Source: Streptococcus mitis (GTDB lineage: Bacteria; Bacillota; Bacilli; Lactobacillales; Streptococcaceae). Taken from it: a stretch of DNA of 64,000 nt. Positions 1 to 8,545 of the stretch are shown here, one piece after another (positions within the stretch are counted from its first letter, which is position 1; each line of letters starts with the position of its first letter). The stretch spans positions 1 through 64,000 of the forward strand of contig NZ_PKIE01000005.1 in NCBI RefSeq assembly GCF_002860865.1, read 5' to 3'. The position numbers were made by a program, and so were the translations under genes. Below the pieces are notes generated by a model. The model had not been told where the DNA came from, made no database searches, and was given only the letters and a program-made list of their open reading frames with translations.

Positions 1-39
1 AATACTATTATTCAAGTGGGCTTTTATTTGTTTTATCAT
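1..39 (-). CDS. 5' end of an unidentified gene, cut by the window edge
   Basis: Reading leftward from base 39 there is an ATG followed by 12 open codons (MIKQIKAHLNNSI) running off the window. A strong ribosome site (AAGGAGGGA) sits 6-7 bases upstream of the ATG on the minus strand, which is why I call it a real start. Nothing in 13 residues identifies a family. Confidence 0.45.
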   Translation of the reverse strand, partial: MIKQIKAHLNNSI

Positions 40-73
40 GGAAAATCCCTCCTTAACTATAAGTTTATCACAT

Positions 74-113
74 AAAAAAGAAACCCAAATACAGAATTGT
101 ATTTGAATTTCTT
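74..113 (-). terminator. Intrinsic terminator after pbuX
   Basis: Inverted repeat of 15-base arms (two central mismatches) around a 6-base loop, followed on the minus strand by a run of T (A-run at 74-80 on the plus strand). It lies about 35 bases beyond the pbuX stop and would end the xpt-pbuX transcript before the gene at the left edge. Confidence 0.75.
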
Positions 114-146
114 AACTTAATGACATTGGGCTCACACCTCTTTTTC

Positions 147-1409
147 TTATTTCTTCTTCCTGTTTAATACTGCATTGAGAACAATGGCTAGTAAGCTGGC
201 TACGACAATTCCGTTTGAGAAGAACATTTGGAAGGCTGTTGGCATGCTGACAAAGAGATTACTATTGTTGAGTCCGACACCTGCAGCGATGGAGACAGCT
301 GCGATAAGGAAGTTGTGTTCATTGTTAGCAAAGTCAACGCGGGCGAGGATTTGCATCCCTTGAAGGGAAACAAAACCAAACATCACCAGCATGGCCCCTC
401 CAAGGACAGGGCTTGGAATGATTTGGGCGAGGGCACCAAACTTAGGAAGGAGTCCAAGGAGGACTAGGAAACCAGCTGCGTAGTAGATTGGTAGGCGAGT
501 CTTGATACCTGATAATTTAACCAAACCAACGTTTTGTGAAAATCCTGTGTAAGGGAAGGTGTTAAAGATTCCTCCGAGAAGTACGGCCAAACCTTCTGCG
601 CGGTAACCGTTGCGAAGGCGTGTGCTGTCGATTGGGTCTTTCGTGATATCAGACAAGGCTAAGTAAACACCAGTTGACTCAACCATAGACACCGTTGCGA
701 TGATACACATCATGACAATAGATGAGATTTCAAAGGTTGGCATCCCAAAGTAGAGTGGAGTTGGGACATGGACAAGCGGTGCTGCTGCAACAGGAGAGAA
801 GTCCACCAAGCCCATGCTAGCAGCAATGGCAGTTCCAACAACCAGACCAATCAAAATAGAGATAGACTTGATAAACCCTTTGGTAAAGATGTTAATCAAG
901 AGAATAATCAGGACAGTAATGGCTGCAAGCAAGAGACTTTGACCAGTTGGCTCTGGAACGTTATTTCCCATATTTCCAATAGCGACAGGAATCAAGGTTA
1001 ATCCAATTGTTGTGATAACAGATCCTGTTACGATAGATGGGAAGAGATTGGCTACTTTTGAGAAAATGCCTGAAACAAGAACCACGTAAATCCCTGATGC
1101 GATAAGGGCACCAAACATAGCGCCACTACCATGACTTTGCCCAATCATAATCAAGGGAGCGACCGACTGGAAGGCCACTCCGAGAACGACTGGTAGCCCA
1201 ATCCCAAAGTATTTGTTGAGTTGGAGTTGGAGGAAAGTTGCCACCCCACACATGAAGATATCTGTAGAAATCAGGTAGGTCAACTGCTCAGCTGAATAAC
1301 CAAGGGCTGTCGCAATCATGATGGGAACCAGGATAGATCCTGAGTACATGGCTAGTAAGTGCTGCAAGCCGAGAACGGCTGCTTGTGAGTGTTTTTCTTG
1401 AGTTTGCAT
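147..1409 (-). CDS. pbuX: Xanthine/purine permease (NCS2 family)
   Basis: Integral membrane importer of xanthine, driven by the ion gradient, feeding purine salvage. The 420-residue protein is almost entirely hydrophobic segments and carries the NCS2 signature QNVG (residues 292-295) after a PYTGF stretch, plus a conserved glutamate in SMVES (about residue 244). Length is normal for the xanthine permease branch. It follows xpt on the same strand with a one-base stop/start overlap (TAATG), so the two are translationally coupled and share the guanine riboswitch upstream of xpt. The xpt partner makes xanthine rather than uracil the likely substrate; this is inference from context and family. Confidence 0.93.
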   Translation of the reverse strand: MQTQEKHSQAAVLGLQHLLAMYSGSILVPIMIATALGYSAEQLTYLISTDIFMCGVATFLQLQLNKYFGIGLPVVLGVAFQSVAPLIMIGQSHGSGAMFGALIASGIYVVLVSGIFSKVANLFPSIVTGSVITTIGLTLIPVAIGNMGNNVPEPTGQSLLLAAITVLIILLINIFTKGFIKSISILIGLVVGTAIAASMGLVDFSPVAAAPLVHVPTPLYFGMPTFEISSIVMMCIIATVSMVESTGVYLALSDITKDPIDSTRLRNGYRAEGLAVLLGGIFNTFPYTGFSQNVGLVKLSGIKTRLPIYYAAGFLVLLGLLPKFGALAQIIPSPVLGGAMLVMFGFVSLQGMQILARVDFANNEHNFLIAAVSIAAGVGLNNSNLFVSMPTAFQMFFSNGIVVASLLAIVLNAVLNRKKK

Positions 1410-1990
1410 TAGAGATCTGCCTCCTTAAATACGATCTGACCATTTTCAAAACGATCTAAACGAGCAAGTGATAAGACTGGGTAGCCTGCTTTTTCAAGCA
1501 AATCACGGCCATCTTGGAAGGATTTTTCAATCACGATACCGATAGCTTCGACTGTGGCTCCAGCCTGTTCGATGATTTGAATCAAGCCTTTAGCAGCTTG
1601 GCCATTAGCAAGGAAATCGTCGATAATCAAAACCTTGTCCTCTGGTGAGAGGAATTTTCCAGCGATAGAAACGGTGCTGGTCACTTGCTTGGTAAAGGAG
1701 TAAACTTCGGCAGTTAAGATGCCTTCGTTCATAGTGATGTTCTTAGCTTTTTTAGCAAAAATCATAGGGACATTTAAGGCTTCAGCTGTAAAAACGGCTG
1801 GGGCAATACCTGACGCTTCAATGGTTACGACCTTGGTAATGCCAGCAGAAGCAAATTTTTCCGCAAAGACCTTACCAATTTCTCGCATCAGGCAAAAGTC
1901 AACTTGGTGGGTTAAAAAGGAATCCACCTTGAGAATGTTGTCACCCAAGATATGCCCATCCTTGAGGATGCGCTCTTCTAATAATTTCAT
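1409..1990 (-). CDS. xpt: Xanthine phosphoribosyltransferase
   Basis: Cytosolic enzyme that converts xanthine and PRPP to XMP for GMP synthesis. The 193-residue protein has the PRPP-binding loop of type I phosphoribosyltransferases ([13 protein letters not shown], residues 120-132) and an N-terminal MKLLEERI start typical of Xpt. First gene of the xpt-pbuX operon, preceded by an AGGAGG-like site. Expression is predicted to be switched off by guanine through the riboswitch at 2132-2198 and also to involve PurR (paired boxes at 2273-2305). Confidence 0.94.
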   Translation of the reverse strand: MKLLEERILKDGHILGDNILKVDSFLTHQVDFCLMREIGKVFAEKFASAGITKVVTIEASGIAPAVFTAEALNVPMIFAKKAKNITMNEGILTAEVYSFTKQVTSTVSIAGKFLSPEDKVLIIDDFLANGQAAKGLIQIIEQAGATVEAIGIVIEKSFQDGRDLLEKAGYPVLSLARLDRFENGQIVFKEADL

Positions 1991-2057
1991 AAGACCTCCT
2001 AAAGTCTAAAAGCTAATCCATTTGCTTGTTTCAGATTTCTATCCAGTAAAACTGATA

Positions 2058-2090
2058 GAAAAAGGACCTACTTAATCTCTAAGTAAGTCC
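2058..2090 (-). terminator. Riboswitch-controlled terminator ahead of xpt
   Basis: On the minus strand a 10-bp GGACTTACTT/AAGTAGGTCC hairpin is followed by TTTTT. Its 5' arm GACTTACTTA is perfectly complementary to the 3' strand of aptamer helix P1 (TAAGTAAGTC), so aptamer folding and antitermination are mutually exclusive: the usual OFF-switch layout for guanine. Confidence 0.88.
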
Positions 2091-2131
2091 CCAAAATAGG
2101 CATGGCAAAGACGACCATACCTCACTTCTGA

Positions 2132-2198
2132 CTTACTTATTGTTAGGTGTTACGGCACCTTGTAGAAACGTCGTGCCAATTCACGACATAAACAAGTA
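2132..2198 (-). promoter_or_regulatory. Guanine-class purine riboswitch aptamer
   Basis: The minus strand reads as a purine aptamer: P1 arms ACTTGTTTAT/AATAAGT, the P2 arms GTCGTG/CACGAC with a GTTTCTAC joining segment, and the P3 GGTGCCGTAACACC hairpin. The specificity base in J3/2 (within CTAACAATAAG) is C, which in this family means guanine rather than adenine. It lies between the promoter at 2240-2268 and the terminator at 2058-2090, upstream of xpt-pbuX. Confidence 0.93.
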
Positions 2199-2239
2199 AA
2201 ACGATATTCAATTTAACATAGGCTTGTGCCAATGTTTTT

Positions 2240-2268
2240 ATTTTACACTAAATAGCTTTAGAAATCAA
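2240..2268 (-). promoter_or_regulatory. Sigma-A type promoter of xpt-pbuX
   Basis: On the minus strand TTGATT and TAAAAT are separated by exactly 17 bases. Transcription would begin about 35 bases before the purine aptamer. Confidence 0.7.
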
Positions 2269-2272
2269 ATAT

Positions 2273-2305
2273 TTTGTTCGTTTTTTGATTTAAAAAACGA
2301 ACAAA
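2273..2305. promoter_or_regulatory. Candidate PurR operator (inverted PurBoxes)
   Basis: Perfect 14-base inverted repeat, TTTGTTCG...CGAACAAA. The GTTCG and CGAAC cores are 17 bases apart, which is the spacing of paired CGAA boxes bound by Gram-positive PurR. It ends only a few bases upstream of the xpt -35 element. The hairpin could also act as a weak terminator, but no gene ends right beside it. Confidence 0.55.
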
Positions 2306-2368
2306 TAGAAGAAAAGTAGACAAATTATCAATTATAGGCTAAAATTTAGACGATTTTTCCATCATAAA

Positions 2369-2409
2369 AGGCATATTATCAAAATTTTTCAAGACCTGAC
2401 AATATGCCT
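2369..2409 (-). terminator. Terminator after the VOC-exoA pair
   Basis: AGGCATATT and AATATGCCT arms flank a 23-base loop downstream of the minus-strand gene ending at 2448; on that strand the right arm is followed by TTTT. Confidence 0.6.
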
Positions 2410-2447
2410 CTTTCTAACTTTAAAGACTTTTCCCAATCTTTATTATT

Positions 2448-2834
2448 CTACTCGCTAAATCTTAAAAAATAACCATCTGGATCCAAAATCGCAAATTCAT
2501 GGGGATATATAAAGCTATCTCCTACTCGAAATTCTCTTTTAGTCAAAGGACGATGAATAGGATAGTTAGACTCGATTACTTTCTGATAGAGTCGAGGAAC
2601 ATCCTTTATGCCAAAGGAGATATTGACTCCGCGCCCGAAAGGATAGGTTAGTTGGGCTAATTCTTCTGTGCTGCCTTCTTCTAGCATAAGTTGGCAGTCT
2701 TCAAGCGAGAGGAAGAGAAATTTCTCCTCTGGACGCTCGTATTCGACAGAAAATCCCAGCAAGTCGCAGTAGAAGTGGCGTGACTTTTCGAGGTCAGATA
2801 CTACAAATTCAGGAATGACAGCTTGATAGTCCAT
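2448..2834 (-). CDS. VOC-fold (glyoxalase/bleomycin-resistance-like) protein
   Basis: 128-residue single-domain vicinal-oxygen-chelate protein. The start (AVIPEFVVSDLEKSRHFYCDLLGF) and the end (FAILDPDGYFLRFSE) are the two hallmark edges of the fold, and RGVNISFGIKDV is the central metal/substrate strand. Family members include glyoxalases, bleomycin-binding proteins and dioxygenase-like enzymes; the sequence does not say which substrate this one binds. It sits 11 bases downstream of exoA on the same strand and is probably co-transcribed with it. Confidence 0.8.
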   Translation of the reverse strand: MDYQAVIPEFVVSDLEKSRHFYCDLLGFSVEYERPEEKFLFLSLEDCQLMLEEGSTEELAQLTYPFGRGVNISFGIKDVPRLYQKVIESNYPIHRPLTKREFRVGDSFIYPHEFAILDPDGYFLRFSE

Positions 2835-2845
2835 TCGTTTTCTCC

Positions 2846-3673
2846 TTAGAGTTCAATCTCCATGACAATGGGTGTGTGGTCTTGGCGCGCACCGGAGTCA
2901 ATCATATCAGACTTGGTCACCTTGTCAGCCACGCGGTTGCTTGTCAGCCAGTAGTCGATTCTCCAGCCTGTATTGTTTATTTTAGAAGTCTTGCTGCGCT
3001 GTGCCCACCAAGTGTAGCGTTCTGGAACATCGCCGTGAATGTGGCGGAAGGTATCCGTAAATCCAGTTGCTAAAAGGTTGGTAAATCCAGCACGCTCCTC
3101 GTTGGTAAATCCTGGTGAATGGCGGTTGCTAGCAGGATTTGCAAGGTCAATCTCATTGTGGGCCACGTTGTAATCACCGGTCGCAAGGACTGGTTTTTCT
3201 TTGTCTAGTTCAGCCAAGTACTCCGCATATTTGACATCCCAGACTTGACGTTCTTCCAAGCGTTTGAGGCCGTCGCCAGCGTTTGGAGTGTAAACTTGGG
3301 TCACGAAAAATTCATCAAATTCCAAGGTGATGATGCGGCCTTCCAAGTCCATGGTAGACGGAGCACCGATTTCTGGGAAAGTGACAGTGGGTGTGAGTTC
3401 TTTCTTATAAAGGAACATGGTTCCAGCATAGCCTTTGCGGGCGGGCTCTTGAGAAGAGCGCCACGTGTTTGCGTAGCCTGGGAAGAGTTCTTCTAAAATT
3501 TCCACGTGTTTCTTTGTAGGACCCTTGGCAGAAAGCTTGGTTTCTTGGATAGCGATAATATCAGCATTTTCAGCGACCAAGATTTGTAGGACTTCTTGGG
3601 ACAATTTGGCACGAGCTGAGTCACTAGTTAGGGCAGCATTGAGGGAATCAATATTCCATGAGATAAGTTTCAT
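2846..3673 (-). CDS. exoA: Exodeoxyribonuclease III / AP endonuclease
   Basis: DNA repair enzyme that cleaves at abasic sites and removes 3'-blocking groups in base-excision repair. The 275-residue protein shows the exonuclease III signatures in order: LISWNIDSLN near the N-terminus, QETKLS with the metal-binding glutamate, GDYNVAHNEIDL in the middle, and the C-terminal DHTPIVMEIEL with catalytic Asp-His. Length matches streptococcal ExoA. Divergent from the DUF3290 gene at 3807 and followed by the VOC gene. Confidence 0.95.
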   Translation of the reverse strand: MKLISWNIDSLNAALTSDSARAKLSQEVLQILVAENADIIAIQETKLSAKGPTKKHVEILEELFPGYANTWRSSQEPARKGYAGTMFLYKKELTPTVTFPEIGAPSTMDLEGRIITLEFDEFFVTQVYTPNAGDGLKRLEERQVWDVKYAEYLAELDKEKPVLATGDYNVAHNEIDLANPASNRHSPGFTNEERAGFTNLLATGFTDTFRHIHGDVPERYTWWAQRSKTSKINNTGWRIDYWLTSNRVADKVTKSDMIDSGARQDHTPIVMEIEL

Positions 3674-3744
3674 AAAGTTACCTTTTTCATTCAGATTATA
3701 GATTTTATTATACCAAAAAAAGGTCTATTTCCCCAACGTATGGC

Positions 3745-3773
3745 TTGAAAAATCACTCTCTTTCGTTTATAAT
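3745..3773 (+). promoter_or_regulatory. Promoter of the DUF3290-DUF421 pair
   Basis: TTGAAA, 17 bases, TATAAT, followed 33 bases later by the start codon with AAAGGGAG as ribosome site. A near-consensus housekeeping promoter. Confidence 0.8.
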
Positions 3774-3806
3774 GAAGAATGATTTTATGAAAGGGAGTGA
3801 AAATAA

Positions 3807-4262
3807 ATGAAATTTTACTCATATGACTATGTACTTAGCCAAATCAGTCAGCAAAATGGCATCATGATTGGCTTTGGGATTGTGCTCCTAGCTATCACAG
3901 GATTTTTTGCTTTTAAGGCTTATCGTGATAAAAAGGGAACTAAGTTTCGTGAATTGGTCATGATTTTGGCCTTGACTTTGGTAGCCATGCTTTTGGTAAC
4001 AATCTCAAAATACCAGACCAATCAAGCCTCTAACAATCAATTTCAAACTTCCCTTCATTTCATAGAGGTCATTTCTAAAGACTTGGGAGTGGATAAATCA
4101 GAAGTTTATGTCAATACTTCAGCTGCCACTGATGGAGCACTTATCAAGGTAGGTTCAAATTTCTATCGTGCCATGAACGGGAGCCAACCAGACAAGTATC
4201 TTTTAGAGAAATTAGAATTGCATCAAACAGACGCTATTGAATTGGTGGAGGTAAACAAATGA
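3807..4262 (+). CDS. DUF3290 family membrane protein
   Basis: 151 residues with two transmembrane helices near the N-terminus (about residues 20-37 and 47-64) and a C-terminal extracytoplasmic or soluble domain. The overall pattern, and the immediate overlap with a DUF421 gene, match DUF3290 proteins, which nearly always accompany DUF421. Function is not known. Stop and next start overlap as ATGA (4259-4262), indicating translational coupling. Confidence 0.75.
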   Translation: MKFYSYDYVLSQISQQNGIMIGFGIVLLAITGFFAFKAYRDKKGTKFRELVMILALTLVAMLLVTISKYQTNQASNNQFQTSLHFIEVISKDLGVDKSEVYVNTSAATDGALIKVGSNFYRAMNGSQPDKYLLEKLELHQTDAIELVEVNK

Positions 4263-4894
4263 CACTCAACTACATGGAAATTTTAATCAAACTGGCCTTG
4301 GGTCTTTTCTCGCTTGTTTTTGTTATCAATGTGACAGGAAAGGGGAATCTAGCACCTAACTCTGCTACAGACCAAATTCAGAACTATGTTCTCGGTGGTA
4401 TCATTGGTGGGGTGATTTACAATAGTTCTATCAGTATTCTCCAGTATGCAGTGATTTTGATGATGTGGACGATTTTGGTCTTGACCCTCAAATGGCTCAA
4501 TAACAATGTTCGTTTTGTCAAACGCTTGATTGATGGTAAACCGACTCTGCTCATCAAAAATGGGCAGATTGACCCAGAAGCCTGTCGTTCAGTTGGTTTG
4601 TCTGCGGCAGATGTTGCTCTCAAACTTCGTAGCCAAGGAATTTTCCAGATGAAGCAAGTTAAACGAGCTGTGCAAGAGCAAAATGGCCAACTCATCGTGG
4701 TCCAAATGGGAGATGAAAATCCTAAGTATCCAGTTGTGACTGACGGTGTGATCCAAGTAGATGTTTTGGAATCGATTGGTCGTAGCGAAGAGTGGTTGCT
4801 TGATAACCTCAACAAGCAAGGACATGACAATGTAGCTAATATCTTTATCGCTGAGTATGACAAGGGTGCCGTTACAGTCGTAACCTATGAATAA
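4259..4894 (+). CDS. DUF421 (YetF-like) membrane protein
   Basis: 211 residues: three N-terminal membrane helices (to about residue 85) followed by the soluble DUF421 domain with the characteristic sequence GKPTLLIKNGQID, where the family has its conserved G-x-P-x-x-L-I-x-N-G motif. Members are annotated as YetF/YrbG-like proteins of unknown function. Overlaps the preceding DUF3290 gene by four bases, so the two probably form a complex. Confidence 0.82.
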   Translation: MTLNYMEILIKLALGLFSLVFVINVTGKGNLAPNSATDQIQNYVLGGIIGGVIYNSSISILQYAVILMMWTILVLTLKWLNNNVRFVKRLIDGKPTLLIKNGQIDPEACRSVGLSAADVALKLRSQGIFQMKQVKRAVQEQNGQLIVVQMGDENPKYPVVTDGVIQVDVLESIGRSEEWLLDNLNKQGHDNVANIFIAEYDKGAVTVVTYE

Positions 4895-4948
4895 GAAAAA
4901 CCTGGGGTCTTGGCCTCAGGTTTCTATTTGCAATCAGAAAGGGATTTT

Positions 4949-6694
4949 ATGTCCATTATTCAAAAACTTTGGTGGTTTTTCAAGTTAGAAAAACGCCGTT
5001 ATCTAGTCGGAATTGTGGCCCTGGTCTTGGTTTCCGTCCTTAATCTCATTCCCCCCATGGTAATGGGACGAGTCATTGATGCTATCACATCGGGACAATT
5101 AACCCAGCAGGACCTCCTTCTTGACTTATTTTATTTGCTTCTTGCAGCCTTTGGAATGTATTATCTGCGCTATGTTTGGCGTATGTATATCCTTGGGACT
5201 TCCTACCGTTTGGGACAGATTATGCGGTCTCGCTTGTTTGAGCATTTCACAAAAATGTCTCCAGCCTTTTATCAGACCTATCGGACGGGGGACCTGATGG
5301 CGCACGCAACCAACGATATCAATGCCTTGACTCGTCTCGCAGGTGGAGGTGTCATGTCAGCGGTTGATGCCTCTATCACGGCTTTGGTGACTTTGCTGAC
5401 CATGCTCTTTAGCATTTCCTGGCAGATGACTCTAGTTGCCATTTTACCCCTACCTTTAATGGCTTATGCGACTAGTCGTTTAGGCAGAAAGACTCACAAG
5501 GCTTTTGGCGAATCGCAAGCTGCCTTTTCTGAACTCAATAACAAGGTGCAGGAGTCTGTATCAGGTATCAAAGTAACCAAGTCCTTCGGTTATCAGGCAG
5601 ACGAGTTGAGGTCCTTTCAGGCAGTCAATGAATTGACCTTCCAAAAGAACCTCCAAACCATGAAATACGATAGCCTCTTTGATCCCATGGTTCTATTGTT
5701 TGTTGGTTCGTCCTACGTTTTAACTCTTTTGGTCGGTTCTTTGATGGTTCAGAAAGGGCAAATCACCGTTGGAAATCTGGTCACCTTTATCAGCTATTTG
5801 GATATGCTAGTTTGGCCTCTTATGGCCATCGGCTTCCTCTTTAATATTACTCAGCGAGGGAAGGTTTCTTACCAGCGGATTGAGGAACTTTTGTCTCAGG
5901 AATCATCTGTACAAGATCCTGAGTTTCCTTTAGATGGCATTGAAAATGGGCGCTTGGAGTACAATATTGATAGTTTTGCTTTTGAAGATGATGAAACATT
6001 GACGGATATCCATTTTAGTTTGGAAAAAGGGCAAACATTGGGCTTGGTTGGGCAGACAGGTTCTGGGAAAACATCCTTGATCAAACTTCTATTACGTGAA
6101 TACGATGTGGACAAGGGAGCCATTTATCTAAATGGTCACGATATTCGGGACTATCGTCTGACAGACCTTCGTAGTCTTATGGGCTATGTTCCTCAGGACC
6201 AGTTTCTCTTTGCGACCTCTATCTTAGACAATATTCGCTTTGGAAATCCTGATTTGCCTCTTTCAGCAGTCGAGGAAGCGACCAAGTTAGCCCAAGTTTA
6301 TCAAGATATTGTAGCCATGCCCCAAGGATTTGATACGTTGATTGGTGAAAAGGGAGTCAGTCTCTCAGGTGGTCAAAAGCAACGTCTGGCCATGAGTCGG
6401 GCCATGATTTTAGACCCTGATATCTTGATTTTAGATGATTCCTTGTCGGCCGTGGATGCCAAGACAGAGTATGCCATTATTGACAATCTAAAGGAAACGC
6501 GAAAGGACAAGACAACCATCATCACGGCCCATCGCCTCAGTGCTGTTGTCCATGCAGATTTGATTTTAGTTCTGCAAAATGGTCAAATTATCGAACGGGG
6601 TCCGCATGAAGACCTGCTAGCCATGGATGGCTGGTATGCCCAGACCTACCAGTCTCAGCAGTTGGAAATGAAAGGAGAAGAAGATGCAGAATAA
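4949..6694 (+). CDS. Heterodimeric ABC exporter, subunit A (fused TMD-NBD)
   Basis: 581-residue half-transporter: six membrane helices in the first ~300 residues, then the nucleotide-binding domain with Walker A (GQTGSGKTS), Q-loop, intact signature (LSGGQKQR) and Walker B ILILDD. The residue after Walker B, normally the catalytic Glu, is Asp (LDDSLSAVD). Together with the degenerate signature in the partner this is the asymmetric layout of LmrCD/BmrCD-type multidrug exporters. I chose ATG 4949 (after AGAAAGGG) over an upstream in-frame TTG at 4910. Overlaps the next gene by 11 bases. Confidence 0.9.
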   Translation: MSIIQKLWWFFKLEKRRYLVGIVALVLVSVLNLIPPMVMGRVIDAITSGQLTQQDLLLDLFYLLLAAFGMYYLRYVWRMYILGTSYRLGQIMRSRLFEHFTKMSPAFYQTYRTGDLMAHATNDINALTRLAGGGVMSAVDASITALVTLLTMLFSISWQMTLVAILPLPLMAYATSRLGRKTHKAFGESQAAFSELNNKVQESVSGIKVTKSFGYQADELRSFQAVNELTFQKNLQTMKYDSLFDPMVLLFVGSSYVLTLLVGSLMVQKGQITVGNLVTFISYLDMLVWPLMAIGFLFNITQRGKVSYQRIEELLSQESSVQDPEFPLDGIENGRLEYNIDSFAFEDDETLTDIHFSLEKGQTLGLVGQTGSGKTSLIKLLLREYDVDKGAIYLNGHDIRDYRLTDLRSLMGYVPQDQFLFATSILDNIRFGNPDLPLSAVEEATKLAQVYQDIVAMPQGFDTLIGEKGVSLSGGQKQRLAMSRAMILDPDILILDDSLSAVDAKTEYAIIDNLKETRKDKTTIITAHRLSAVVHADLILVLQNGQIIERGPHEDLLAMDGWYAQTYQSQQLEMKGEEDAE

Positions 6695-8426
6695 ACAAGA
6701 ACAATGGGCTGTATTGAAGCGCTTGATGTCCTATCTCAAGCCCTATGGACTCCTGACCTTTTTGGCACTCAGTTTTCTCCTAGCGACTACGGTCATTAAA
6801 AGCGTCATTCCCCTTGTGGCTTCCCACTTTATCGACCAGTATCTCAGCAATCTCAACCAACTCGCTGTGACCGTTTTGCTGGTCTATTATGGCCTTTATA
6901 TCCTACAAACTCTAGTTCAGTATGTCGGCAATCTTCTCTTTGCGCGCGTATCCTACAGCATCGTTAGAGATATTCGTCGGGATGCTTTTGCCAATATGGA
7001 GAAGCTGGGCATGTCTTATTTTGATAAGACACCAGCAGGCTCCATCGTTTCTCGTTTGACAAATGATACCGAAACCATCAGTGATATGTTTTCGGGAATT
7101 TTGTCCAGCTTTATCTCAGCAGTTTTCATCTTTCTGACAACCCTTTATACCATGTTGGTGTTGGATTTTCGTTTGACAGCTTTGGTCTTGCTCTTTCTCC
7201 CCTTGATTTTCCTTTTGGTCAATCTCTATCGGAAAAAATCAGTGAAAATCATTGAGAAAACCAGAAGTCTCTTGTCAGATATCAATAGCAAGTTGGCAGA
7301 AAATATCGAAGGAATCAGGATTATTCAGGCCTTTAATCAAGAGAAGCGCCTACAGTCAGAGTTTGATGAAATCAACCAAGAACACTTTGTCTATGCCAAC
7401 CGTTCTGTAGCCTTGGATGCCCTCTTTTTGCGCCCTGCCATGAGTTTGCTGAAACTCTTAGGTTATGCGGTCTTGATGGCCTACTTTGGCTATCGTGGCC
7501 TTTATCTGGGAATAACAGCAGGGACCATGTATGCCTTTATCCAGTACATCAACCGCCTTTTTGACCCCTTGATTGAAGTAACGCAAAACTTCTCAACCCT
7601 TCAAACGTCCATGGTTTCTGCAGGTCGTGTCTTTGCCTTGATTGATGAGAGGACTTATGAGCCGCTTCAAGAAGATGGCCAGGCTGTGGTAAAAGAAGGC
7701 AATATTCGTTTTGAACATGTGTGCTTCTCATATGATGGGAAACATCCGATTCTGGATGACATTTCCTTCTCCGTTAATAAGGGTGAAACCATTGCATTTG
7801 TAGGCCATACAGGTTCAGGGAAATCGTCTATTATCAATGTTCTCATGCGTTTTTATGAATTCCAGTCAGGGAGAGTTCTCTTGGATGGTGTGGATATTAG
7901 GGCCTACAGTCAGGAAGAACTGAGAAAAAATATCGGGCTGGTCTTGCAGGAGCCCTTCCTCTATCATGGAACCATCAAGTCCAATATCGCCATGTACCAA
8001 GAGATCAGTGATGAGCAGGTTCAGGCTGCGGCAACTTTCGTGGATGCAGATTCCTTTATTCAAGAACTTCCTCAGGGTTATGATTCCCCTGTTTCTGAGC
8101 GTGGTTCTAGTTTTTCAACTGGACAGCGTCAGCTTCTTGCTTTTGCTAGAACAGTCGCCAGTCAGCCTAAAATCCTGATTTTGGATGAAGCGACAGCCAA
8201 TATTGACTCTGAAACAGAAAGTTTGGTTCAAGCTTCACTAGCTAAGATGAGACAGGGACGGACAACCATTGCCATCGCTCACCGTCTTTCTACAATCCAG
8301 GATGCCAACTGTATCTATGTTTTGGATAAGGGGCGCATTATCGAGAGTGGAACTCATGAGGAACTCTTGGACTTGGGAGGAACCTATCACAAGATGTATA
8401 GCTTGCAGGCAGGGGCAATGTCCTAA
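6684..8426 (+). CDS. Heterodimeric ABC exporter, subunit B (fused TMD-NBD)
   Basis: 580 residues, six membrane helices then an ATPase domain. Walker A is GHTGSGKSS and Walker B with catalytic Glu is intact (ILILDEATANID), but the signature is degenerate (FSTGQRQ instead of LSGGQ). So the pair should have one functional and one degenerate ATP site, as in LmrCD and TM287/288. Start overlaps the end of subunit A. Substrate is unknown; multidrug or lipid export are the usual roles. I do not name it PatAB, which in pneumococcus lies elsewhere. Confidence 0.9.
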   Translation: MQNKQEQWAVLKRLMSYLKPYGLLTFLALSFLLATTVIKSVIPLVASHFIDQYLSNLNQLAVTVLLVYYGLYILQTLVQYVGNLLFARVSYSIVRDIRRDAFANMEKLGMSYFDKTPAGSIVSRLTNDTETISDMFSGILSSFISAVFIFLTTLYTMLVLDFRLTALVLLFLPLIFLLVNLYRKKSVKIIEKTRSLLSDINSKLAENIEGIRIIQAFNQEKRLQSEFDEINQEHFVYANRSVALDALFLRPAMSLLKLLGYAVLMAYFGYRGLYLGITAGTMYAFIQYINRLFDPLIEVTQNFSTLQTSMVSAGRVFALIDERTYEPLQEDGQAVVKEGNIRFEHVCFSYDGKHPILDDISFSVNKGETIAFVGHTGSGKSSIINVLMRFYEFQSGRVLLDGVDIRAYSQEELRKNIGLVLQEPFLYHGTIKSNIAMYQEISDEQVQAAATFVDADSFIQELPQGYDSPVSERGSSFSTGQRQLLAFARTVASQPKILILDEATANIDSETESLVQASLAKMRQGRTTIAIAHRLSTIQDANCIYVLDKGRIIESGTHEELLDLGGTYHKMYSLQAGAMS

Positions 8427-8491
8427 TACTCTTTAGTATAAGAAGGAAATCCTTCAAATTACAGATTTCTTTCACCGCCTTTTACATTTTG

Positions 8492-8500
8492 TGGTATAAT
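8492..8500 (+). promoter_or_regulatory. Extended -10 promoter of the sugar-transferase gene
   Basis: TGGTATAAT (extended -10) 45 bases before the ATG at 8546; a weak TTCACC -35 lies 18 bases upstream. The start codon is preceded by AAAGGAGAA. Confidence 0.6.
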
Positions 8501-8545
8501 GAAAAATGTTGACAAATAGTATAATAAAAACAAAGGAGAAACAGC

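Noticed and set aside
4910..4948. TTG start 13 codons upstream of ABC subunit A
   Set aside because: Overlaps the end region of DUF421 without a ribosome site; ATG 4949 follows AGAAAGGG.
4949..8426. Naming the ABC pair PatA/PatB
   Set aside because: Same type of transporter, but the gene neighbourhood (exoA side, sugar transferase) is not where patAB lies in pneumococcus.
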